From assembly GCF_000188695.1 (NCBI RefSeq), contig NW_004754917.1, forward strand, positions 997,686 through 1,007,685: 10,000 bases of DNA, read 5' to 3'. This document shows positions 1-7,103 of this stretch, one piece after another. Source of the stretch: Salpingoeca rosetta (Eukaryota; Opisthokonta; Choanoflagellata; Craspedida; Salpingoecidae). Made by a program: the position numbers and the translations under genes. How positions within the stretch are numbered: the first letter of the stretch is position 1; every line of letters begins with the position of its first letter. The notes below the pieces were generated by a model. The model was not told where the DNA came from and searched no databases. It saw only the letters and a program-made list of their open reading frames with translations.

Positions 1-1182
1 ACGCACCTGTCCTGGTTCCTGCTCGTGCCGGGGATTGCCGTTGTGCGAGGAGCACTGGATGCCGAGACGCAGCGGCAGCTCATCACACGCGCCCTCACAC
101 GGTACCCGTATGAGTACGTGTCCAACCTGTCCAAGGACTATCGTCTCGTGCACAACCTGTGGGACCTGCACGTCAGCAAGAGTGAGGAGCGCGTGTGGCA
201 GCGCCCACAGCACCAGCGCGAGACGTTCCTGCGCCACGCACCGCCGTGTCACCTCCATGGCGATGGTGGCACTGGTGGCGATGGGGAGAGCGCAGACGGG
301 ACATCCACGCATGCGTGTTGTCGCGGCGGCACAGATCACCACAGTGTCGCTGGCTTGGATGATGGCCGCGCAGTGGGCAGCAGCGATGGTGCAGAGCAAG
401 TGGCTGGGTGTGGCTCAAGAAGCAGCGACGCAGCAGCGCTGGCCAGCCGTGATGCTGAAGCGCAAGGGAGAGGAGGCCCACACGATGCAGCAGCACATGC
501 AGATAACACGCGCCCTAGCCACTCACCAGACAATCAGCACCCACACACAGCCAGGACAGCAGGGGCACCAGCAAAGACAACGGCAGCAGCAACTCCGAAG
601 ACCAAGTGTGTGGCTGGCCACAAGCTGCTGCCAAAGCTGCGCTCGCTCAACATGGGGTACCGGTTCAACTGGTTCTCGCGAACGTATGACGAAGAGGACT
701 TTGCGCCACTGCCGGCTCACCTCGACACGCTGTTCCGGCAGCTGTGTGCCTTGACGCGACCAATACACGGCTACGGCACGATGCGCCCCGAGGCCGTAGT
801 CGCCAACTACTACAAGCACAACGACCGCATGATGGGCCACGTGGACGACAGCGAGGAGTGTGATACGCCGCTCCTGTCGCTCTCGCTCGGAGCAGACTGC
901 CTCTTCCTGTGCGGGCCGGAGGCCAAGTGTGCCCGCCTGACGACGGGGGACCTGCTGATTATGTATGGCCCGGCACGGCGCTACCGCCACAGCGTGCCGC
1001 GTATCCTGCCGCTGTCACAGCCGGCGAACAGCATGCTTGACGGCATTGAGGCGGCTGGCGTGGCAGACTACATTCGCGCTGCTGGCATGCGCATCAACAT
1101 CAACGCACGCCAGGTGAAGCTTGACACAAGGCAAGGCGGAGAAGATGGAGATGAAGTAGGAGAAGAGGAGGAGGCGGGATGA
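1..1182 (+). CDS. ALKBH1: ALKBH1-type 2-oxoglutarate/Fe(II) dioxygenase, 5' partial
   Basis: The frame is open from base 1 to TGA at 1180-1182 (393 residues). The earliest start-like codon, at 25, is GTG, so the true start lies upstream. AlkB-fold landmarks appear in order: NYY at residues 269-271, Fe ligands H280 and D282 in HVDDSE, third Fe ligand H330 in HSVPR, and the 2-oxoglutarate-binding RININAR at 364-370, matching the AlkB RxNxxxR pattern. The order NYY...HVDxSE...PLLSxSxG...GDxxIM...VPR fits ALKBH1 better than ALKBH2/3. ALKBH1 enzymes oxidatively demethylate nucleic acids, including tRNA m1A, in nucleus or mitochondria; the substrate here is inferred only from family. Two oddities: a roughly 100-residue Gly/Ala/Asp/His-rich insertion before the core, and an acidic Glu-rich C-terminus. 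The gene converges on the membrane-protein gene that ends at 1587. No certain intron is visible. Confidence 0.86.
   Translation, partial: THLSWFLLVPGIAVVRGALDAETQRQLITRALTRYPYEYVSNLSKDYRLVHNLWDLHVSKSEERVWQRPQHQRETFLRHAPPCHLHGDGGTGGDGESADGTSTHACCRGGTDHHSVAGLDDGRAVGSSDGAEQVAGCGSRSSDAAALASRDAEAQGRGGPHDAAAHADNTRPSHSPDNQHPHTARTAGAPAKTTAAATPKTKCVAGHKLLPKLRSLNMGYRFNWFSRTYDEEDFAPLPAHLDTLFRQLCALTRPIHGYGTMRPEAVVANYYKHNDRMMGHVDDSEECDTPLLSLSLGADCLFLCGPEAKCARLTTGDLLIMYGPARRYRHSVPRILPLSQPANSMLDGIEAAGVADYIRAAGMRININARQVKLDTRQGGEDGDEVGEEEEAG
214..609 (+). other. Low-complexity insertion, or in-frame intron, in the ALKBH1-like gene
   Basis: About residues 72-203 of the fragment are poor in hydrophobic residues and rich in G, A, D, H, S and T. 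They separate the conserved N-terminal part (YPYEYVSNL) from the AlkB core, which resumes near KLRSLNMGYRFNW. Vertebrate ALKBH1 has a much shorter linker here. The stretch is open in its frame and mostly open in frame +2. One possible intron would be GT at 246-247 to AG at 553-554, which is 309 bp and therefore frame-neutral, but its donor GTGTCA is not strong. Both a real insertion and a retained intron fit. Confidence 0.5.
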
Positions 1183-1257
1183 AGGAAACAGGATGGGGAA
1201 GAGCAGCACCGGCACTACTGAGGGGAGGGAGCACAGCGTGACTTGCCCTCTTGCATA

Positions 1258-1335
<78 letters not shown>

Positions 1336-1586
1336 GAGATACCTCCTCTCCTCACTTGCTTGGTTCACTGGAGGGTTGTTTATGATGGGAGAGACAACAC
1401 GCACGACGCGACAACACGCACGACGCTATAACAGCGCGCGGGTTCGCAATCGCATGGTGCACGCAGTACACAATGGCACCCGCTTAAGACATGCCCATCG
1501 AAGAAGAGCAAGAATGCATCGCCACAAGATGACAGCGTGCATACACTCGTACATGCAATGACTGGCACGTGACGCGGCCGCCTTGC
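1183..1586. other. Convergent intergenic region, probable 3' UTRs
   Basis: This 404-bp gap lies between the stop of the ALKBH1-like gene and the stop of the minus-strand membrane-protein gene. It holds a (GT)35 tract and no convincing coding sequence. Open frames across it encode only Cys-Val or His-Thr repeats from the microsatellite. I saw no clear AATAAA polyadenylation signal on either strand. Confidence 0.7.
1265..1334 (+). repeat. (GT)35 microsatellite
   Basis: A pure 70-bp GT run lying 82 bp after the ALKBH1-like stop codon, probably in its 3' UTR. It is an alternating purine-pyrimidine tract that could adopt Z-DNA, and its length is likely to vary between strains. Confidence 0.97.
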
Positions 1587-2756
1587 TTACAGCTCATCCT
1601 TGCTTGCTGCCGCAGGTTGCGTGCTGCTGCTGCCGTCGCCACCGCTGTGATTGTCTTTGTAGTTCTGCTGCACCTTTGGGAAGGAGCGCGCAGTGTCCTT
1701 GTCTGTGAGGTGGTAGAGTTTGCGCACATATGCAAACACGCCCGGCCTGTCTGCCTCGTGGAAGCGCGAGAGGGCCTCGGACAGTGGCTCCACCAGCTGC
1801 AGGAACGCAATGGCCCGTCTCCGCCCAGGGAACACCGACAGATATTTGTCGTGCAGCAGGTCAAACTGGTGGAAGTGCATCTGTGTACATGCGTTGAATG
1901 CGTTGAGTGATATGCTTTGGGTGGTTGATGAAGGGTGAACAAAGGCTTGCGTACAGGCGACACAAGGAAGCACGTCCAACCAAAACATGCAAGCACACAC
2001 ACACAACGCATGCGTGCAAGAGCACAGACGTTGTTCTCGTCCCAACGCCCCACATACTCACCACTTTGGAGTACCACGCCTCCACACGCCTGCGTGCATG
2101 CTCCAGCTCCCACGCCTGGTCCGAGTTGTGCTTGTACTCCTCAATAAACACCGCCGCGTAGTCATCTTGGTGCGTGTCGTAGAAGCGCCGTAGTGTCCGA
2201 AGACTGCAAACACCCAGGGGTCAGTGAATACAGCCAAGGTAGCATGCGTGAGAGTGAGTGTGAATGAGTGAGCACGTGTATCTATCGTTGTGTGCATGTG
2301 TGCCAACACAGCACCACTTGATGCATGCAACTTGACGCGACGCGACGCTCCCTCCACACACTCACATACATAAACACACATGCACACACATAGACACGCA
2401 CACGCACACACACAAACATGCACACAACCACACACACACACACACCTGTCGAGCATTTGCGGGCTGGAGTATTCGGAGAGGATGTCGTTGAAGAGGCTTG
2501 CCTCTGAGCCAGACTTCATCAGAGCGAGCGCATTGTAGAAGTAGACGACGGAGGCCAGCAGCGAGAGCGCGGAGATGATCAGCGACCAGTTCTGGTAGTA
2601 CATAGCACTGTGTATCTTTCCCAACAGCGAGTTGGACACACGGGTCGTGGACGAGCCCTGACGCAGCAGCGGTGTCGTGGGTGTTCTGGGTGTCGCGGGG
2701 GACGCAGCTGGCACACCTGCCGCAGTGCCGCTGTTGCTGCTACCGTCAGCAGCCAT
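1587..2756 (-). CDS. Single-pass membrane protein with C-terminal KDEL, function unknown (3 exons)
   Basis: Three minus-strand exons join in frame: 2756-2446 (ATG at 2756-2754), 2203-2062 and 1880-1587 (stop TAA), giving 248 residues. Introns are GT-AG: donors are CAG|GTGTGT and GTG|GTGAGT, acceptors TTTGCAG and TACACAG. The N-terminus (1-50) is Ser/Thr/Pro-rich and basic. A hydrophobic helix at about 58-79 is followed by LFNDILSEYSSPQM and a charged, helical soluble region with FIEEY, WELEHARRRVEAWY and VFPGRRR. The last four residues are KDEL. With the basic flank before the helix, a cytosolic N-terminus and lumenal C-terminus are predicted, which would let KDEL work as an ER-retrieval signal; this is inference. 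The soluble part loosely resembles DUF4760-like bacterial membrane-anchored proteins from memory, which I cannot confirm. It is head-to-head with the propeller gene, 122 bp between starts. Confidence 0.78.
1881..2061 (-). other. Intron 2 of the KDEL membrane-protein gene
   Basis: A 181-bp phase-0 intron with consensus donor GTGAGT (2061-2056) and acceptor TACACAG ending at 1881. It supports the exon model because both flanking frames open exactly at the splice sites. Confidence 0.8.
2204..2445 (-). other. Intron 1 of the KDEL membrane-protein gene, GT-rich at its 5' end
   Basis: This 242-bp intron begins within a GT run: in sense direction the exon ends GACAG and the intron opens with about eight GT units. 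GT-rich sequence continues for about 75 bases, then a CA/CT-rich portion follows before the TTTGCAG acceptor. The junction splits a Ser codon (AG|T). Confidence 0.8.
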
Positions 2757-2878
2757 ATTGGTCTACTTTTTGTGGTGTCGTAAAGTGGCACCCAATACGG
2801 AAGCGCGCAACAAGCGAGCGGTCAACACATCACACGCCAGCACAGCCACTCGCCAACACAGCCAAGATCACCAACCTG
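2757..2878. promoter_or_regulatory. Putative bidirectional promoter between membrane-protein and propeller genes
   Basis: Only 122 bp separate the two divergent start codons, so both 5' UTRs and core promoters must lie here or overlap the genes. CCAAT occurs on the + strand at 2792-2796 and on the - strand at 2761-2757, directly before the minus-strand ATG. No TATA box is obvious. Role inferred from position and motif only. Confidence 0.5.
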
Positions 2879-4087
2879 ATGCGCGTCCTGGTTGGGCCAG
2901 TGACGCTGGCACTAGCGCTTGCGCTGGCGCTTGCTGTGTTGCTGCTGCCGGCAGTGCCAGTGACAGGTGCAGCGGAGCTGGTGGAGGACGAGGCGGGCTC
3001 GCTGCATGTGAACACAACCGGCCGCGTGTACTTCAACGGCGTGGACGTTGTGGACAAGGCATACAACCTCACGCACAAGCTGCAGGCCCTCACAGACCAG
3101 CTGTGCGAAGGCTGGCCGACCCGAGACATTCACACGCGAGCGATCCCCTTCGACTCCCCCGGTCGTTACCAGTACTCGGGCGGCGTCCTCGCCAGCAACG
3201 GCAAGATTTACGGCATCGCTGCTTCTGCCAACTCCATCATGATCATCGACCCCGTCACCAACACGCTGGACACGACCACCATCTCCATGGTCTCGGGAAC
3301 CTGGACTGGCGGCGTCCTGGGCACCAACGGGAAGATCTACACCATTCCATGGAAGAATGTGCCTGTGCTGGAGATTGACCCGGCCACCAACGAGACGTCC
3401 CTCATCCCCGTGCCGGCTGGCTTGGGCAGCAGCTGCAACTACGTTCGCGGCGCACTGGCACCCAACGGCCTCATCTACGCCGCGCCAACCTGTGCCGCTG
3501 GCGTGCTCGTCATTGACCCGTTCACGGGCACCGCAGATGCCACCTCGCTGTACGTCTCGGAGGACGCTTTCAAGTGGGAGGGCAGCGTCGCCGCCAACAA
3601 CGGCAAGGTCTACGGCATCCCGTTCAGCGCCAACTCCGTCCTCACCATCGATCCAGAGACAAACGCCACAGACACCACCACCATGGCGGGCTTGCCTGGC
3701 GTCTCAAAGTGGTACGACGGCGTGCTGGGCCCCAATGGCAAGATCTACGGCATGCCGTGGGGATCGCGCCGGGTGCTTGTCATCGACCCCGACACCAACA
3801 CCACAGACATCACGGCGTTTGCTCCCGTGCCGAGTGGATGGCGGTGGATTGGTGGCGTGGTTGGCCCAGACAACCGCATATACGGCACGCCGGCCACCGC
3901 GCCCTCGCTGCTGGCCATTGATCCAGCGACCAACGCCATCGACTACACCACTTTCACGGGCATCACCCCGCAGGAGGGCTGGCGCGGTGGCGTGTATGTG
4001 CCTGCGTTGCACCGCATTTACGGCATTCCATATCACGCCACCAGCGTCTATGTCGTCGACCTCACTCTCATCGGCATCTGCACTTGA
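2879..4087 (+). CDS. Secreted seven-bladed beta-propeller repeat protein
   Basis: A single 1,209-bp exon encodes 402 residues, from ATG 2879 to TGA 4085-4087. I chose this ATG because it starts directly with a signal peptide: MRVLVGP, then an Ala/Leu core, with likely cleavage near VTGA at about residue 31. From about residue 95 there are seven blade-like repeats of about 45 residues. The consensus is W-x-G-G-V-L-x-x-N-G-K-I-Y-G-I-P, then S-V-L-x-I-D-P-x-T-N-x-x-D-T-T. Repeat 7 is incomplete, and the stretch TRAIPFDSPG before repeat 1 could supply its missing outer strand, closing the ring as propellers usually do. Several N-glycosylation sequons (NTT, NLT, NET, NAT) fit secretion or surface display. 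No catalytic motif is visible, so the likely role is binding. It has no introns, unlike its neighbours. The ligand is unknown. Confidence 0.9.
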   Translation: MRVLVGPVTLALALALALAVLLLPAVPVTGAAELVEDEAGSLHVNTTGRVYFNGVDVVDKAYNLTHKLQALTDQLCEGWPTRDIHTRAIPFDSPGRYQYSGGVLASNGKIYGIAASANSIMIIDPVTNTLDTTTISMVSGTWTGGVLGTNGKIYTIPWKNVPVLEIDPATNETSLIPVPAGLGSSCNYVRGALAPNGLIYAAPTCAAGVLVIDPFTGTADATSLYVSEDAFKWEGSVAANNGKVYGIPFSANSVLTIDPETNATDTTTMAGLPGVSKWYDGVLGPNGKIYGMPWGSRRVLVIDPDTNTTDITAFAPVPSGWRWIGGVVGPDNRIYGTPATAPSLLAIDPATNAIDYTTFTGITPQEGWRGGVYVPALHRIYGIPYHATSVYVVDLTLIGICT

Positions 4088-4090
4088 GAT

Positions 4091-4115
4091 GGGGGAGGGA
4101 GAAGGGAGGGGAGGG
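4091..4115 (+). other. G-rich run with quadruplex potential just after the propeller stop codon
   Basis: Five G-runs of three or more, separated by A or AGAA, begin 4 bp after the stop codon. The pattern fits the usual four-run quadruplex rule and would lie in the 3' UTR of the propeller mRNA. It abuts a (TG)n tract. Confidence 0.6.

Positions 4116-4116
<1 letters not shown>

Positions 4117-4169
<53 letters not shown>
4117..4169 (+). repeat. (TG)26 microsatellite
   Basis: A pure 53-bp TG tract 30 bp downstream of the propeller stop, in the convergent gap. Its orientation is GT-rich on the strand of the upstream gene, as in the gap at 1265-1334. Confidence 0.97.
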
Positions 4170-4171
<2 letters not shown>

Positions 4172-4540
4172 GTGTATGGGGAGTGCAGTGCATTGATATT
4201 TGCGCAATCCCGTGTCTCGCTCTGGTCCTGTTTATCTTCATCATCACCGTGTTACATCACATTATGTTACCATCGCCATTGGGTCGCACCACGCAGGTGT
4301 CAACTTGCACATTCATTGCAAACGCACATGCGTATTGTGTATCGCACGCGCTGTGTTGAATATGAATGAACCAAACGTCCAACACGCAGGAGGAGGGGGA
4401 GGGTGTGCTCGGGTGTTACAGAGAAGAACGCAAACGAGAGAGAGCAAGAGAACATGTCAGAGTAAGAATGCAAGAACTCTCTGGATGAAGAGACATGTCA
4501 ATGACGCGCACAACACTGCACGAAACAACACAACACAACA
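4170..4540. other. Convergent intergenic sequence, no gene seen
   Basis: This stretch lies between the propeller and GH3 genes. It is less GC-rich, has a purine-rich patch near 4386-4460 (GAGAGAGAG), and open frames here have no recognisable protein character. It probably carries the 3' UTR of the propeller mRNA. Confidence 0.6.
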
Positions 4541-4620
4541 CACACCCAACATCACATGCACGTACCCAACATCACATGCACACACGCAACATCACATACA
4601 TACACCCAACATCACAACGC
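4541..4620 (+). repeat. 20-bp tandem repeat, four copies
   Basis: Four head-to-tail 20-bp units at 4541, 4561, 4581 and 4601, each built on CACCCAAC ATCACATGCA with a few substitutions. The array ends just past the GH3 stop codon (4626-4624), so it would lie in that mRNA's 3' UTR. Confidence 0.92.
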
Positions 4621-4623
4621 ATG

Positions 4624-5253
4624 TCACCACCACTTGCGAAAGGTTGAGATGCGGTGCGGGTGGCTTGCGGCGGGCAGGGCGACGGTGACAGTGGTGAGCA
4701 GCTCCTCACCATGTCCACGCGTCAGCTCCACATCATAGTCGCCGTTGTGCACGCTACGATGGCCATCGTTGTCAACAAGCCCAAGCATGGTCGTCGTCAG
4801 GTTGAAGTGGACCGTGGTGGATGCGCCCGCCGCCAGCGACACCCGCTCAAACGCAAACAGCACCTTGATTGGGACGGGCGTGTCGCTGCCGAGGGTGGTG
4901 ATGGTGGCTGCCTTTGGCTTCATGAACGCAAACACCACCTCGTCGCCAGCAACGCGGCCCGTGTTTGTCACTTTGCACGTGTATGTCTTTGTGGCGTGCG
5001 GTGACGTCAGCACGCCGGATGGAGGCGCCGGTGACCAGGTCAAGTTAAACGTCGTGTACGACAGGCCTGGCGGTGCGGTGTTGTGGGATGCAGGAGGGGG
5101 GGGGACATTGGACGATGTTGCGGTGATGAGTAGAACAGCAAGCAAACCGCACGCACACAGAAGGACAGTAACACACGTTGCCTACGACACAACAGTGCAC
5201 AAGCTGCGTTCAGCACAAGCACAGGGTGTGCACAATACGCACGCACGCACACG

Positions 5254-5289
<36 letters not shown>

Positions 5290-5471
5290 TAGCACGCAGC
5301 AGCTCACCGAAGCCAAAGGCGAAGAGCGGGGTGCCGGTGTAGTACTTGTAGCTGCGACCCGGCCCCGTCGTCATGCTCATGTTGAGGAAGTCAATGTCAT
5401 CTACATATGTTGACGGGTACATGGTGACGGGCAGCTTGCCGCCAGGGTTGTTCGCGCCGAAGATAGTTTCG
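4624..5471 (-). CDS. GH3 glycosidase (beta-xylosidase type), C-terminal part
   Basis: Two minus-strand exons, 5471-5308 and 5066-4624 (TGA at 4626-4624), join across a 241-bp GT-AG intron. They encode about 201 residues ending the GH3 gene. Exon one reads ETIFGANNPGGKLPVT, the conserved FGxxNPGGxLPVT of the GH3 second domain, then GRSYKYYTGTPLFAFGFG. The split Gly codon (G|GC) gives FGFG-LSYTTF, a hallmark of the family, followed by a C-terminal fibronectin-III-like domain. The start of the first exon needs two bases from an upstream exon (codon phase 2). The N-terminal part at 7669-5848 ends in phase 0, so the two do not join in frame as sequenced. The catalytic middle is missing between them. 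The fragment is real coding sequence, but the gene is incomplete here. Confidence 0.87.
5067..5307 (-). other. Last intron of the GH3 gene
   Basis: A 241-bp phase-1 intron with donor G|GTGAGC and acceptor ACCGCCAG. A GT-rich block begins about 20 bases after the donor (CA-rich on + at about 5240-5289). The splice restores FGFGLSYTTF exactly, which strongly supports it. Confidence 0.88.
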
Positions 5472-5535
5472 CTGTTTGTTTTGTTTTGGTTTGGTTTGGG
5501 GGGAGCGGCAGGTTGAGGGAGAGGAGGGAAATGGA

Positions 5536-5795
<260 letters not shown>

Positions 5796-5838
5796 ACACA
5801 CACACACACACACACATACACACACACACACACACACA
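5796..5838 (+). repeat. (CA)n microsatellite with one T interruption
   Basis: About 43 bp of CA on +, broken by a T at 5817. In GH3 sense it is (GT)n starting nine bases after the donor AAG|GTGCTG of the exon ending at 5848. Confidence 0.93.
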
Positions 5839-5847
5839 GAGCAGCAC

Positions 5848-7039
5848 CTTGAGTGTAACGATGGCCTGGTAGTAGTTGGGGTCGTCGCCATATTGGAGGC
5901 CCTGCGTGTATGCACTGCCGTACAGTCCACAAACGAGCGGATCTTCACCCGGGCTCTCAACATTCCGACCCCACCCTGTTTGTGGCAACACATGGTACAA
6001 ACATGATTGTTGGCGGATGTGTGCGCACGTGTGTGAGAATAGAACAGTTCGTGGGATATGCGGAGGCGGTCATGTGGAGCTCTCACTCACACACACACAC
6101 ACACACTCACTCACTCACACACTCACTCACAGCTACACTAACACACTCACACACTCACTCACAGCTACACAAACACACTCACTCACAGCTACACGAACAC
6201 ACTCACTCACACACTTACTCCCTTACTCACACCTACACACACACACACACAAACACTCACTCACGCGGGTCCTGGTGTTGGGCGAAGGGGTCAGAGACAG
6301 GGCAGGTGCATAGGAAATGGCGTGAGCAACAGAACAACATGCAATATCCCAAGCTGCACCATCAACACACATGAAACAACCTTCAGCGCTGGTCATAATG
6401 CGTCTGCCAGCGAGATCGCAGTGGCTTCACCACACGACTCACGCGAGATGGGTTGATCGTCGGGCTCCACGTGTCCTGAGTTGGGGAAAGGGGTGATGAT
6501 GAACGAAAGCAGCAGGAAGGGTGAGAGACGATGCACACAAGGAGCAAATACAACAGTGACACTCCTGTGAGTGCGTTGCATGTGCACAACACTCACACAC
6601 TTAACACACACACTTTACACATGACACACACACACTTCACACACACGCACAGCTACTGACGAGGGAGTTGTGGAATTGGCCGTTGTAGTACGCGCGGAGT
6701 TCGCGCCCAATGATACGCCCCATCTCCTTGACGATGGACATGTTGAAGGTGGCAGCCAGCCCACACGGTGCGGGGAACGACGTCGGGCACTGCCCGTCCG
6801 GCAGGCACTGCGTGTTCTGCATGCCCTGTGATGCGAACAGTGACAGTAGTCCGGCAGCGATAAGTGAATACCTTGGCATGCCTATCCTTCACGCCGTGGC
6901 ATGAATGCGATTGCCTCATCGCAAGAGTGGTACATTGATGTCAGGACTTGTGCCTCCAACGCATACATCACACCCACGACTTGCAGTGTGCTCCTACACT
7001 CCAGTTCGGCGTCTTCACCGCGTCACGTCGCCACACACA

Positions 7040-7103
<64 letters not shown>

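Noticed and set aside
35..754. Long open frame +2 overlapping the ALKBH1-like gene
   Set aside because: Its translation is Ser/Thr/Arg/Cys-rich with no domain, while the +1 frame has all the AlkB residues; it is a shadow of GC-rich coding DNA.
1193..1561. Frames encoding Cys-Val or His-Thr runs here and at every other GT/CA tract
   Set aside because: These are translations of dinucleotide microsatellites with no conserved flanks.
4541..4620. Four-unit array considered as a CRISPR-like repeat
   Set aside because: Units are directly adjacent with no spacers, in a eukaryotic setting; it is a simple tandem repeat.
6436..6442. Alternative donor GTGTGG at 6435 extending the GH3 exon to 6436
   Set aside because: It keeps the frame and gives NPSRVSRWGRN, but it bypasses a consensus GTGAGT and loses the invariant Asp-Pro; the microexon model explains both better. 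It remains the main rival.
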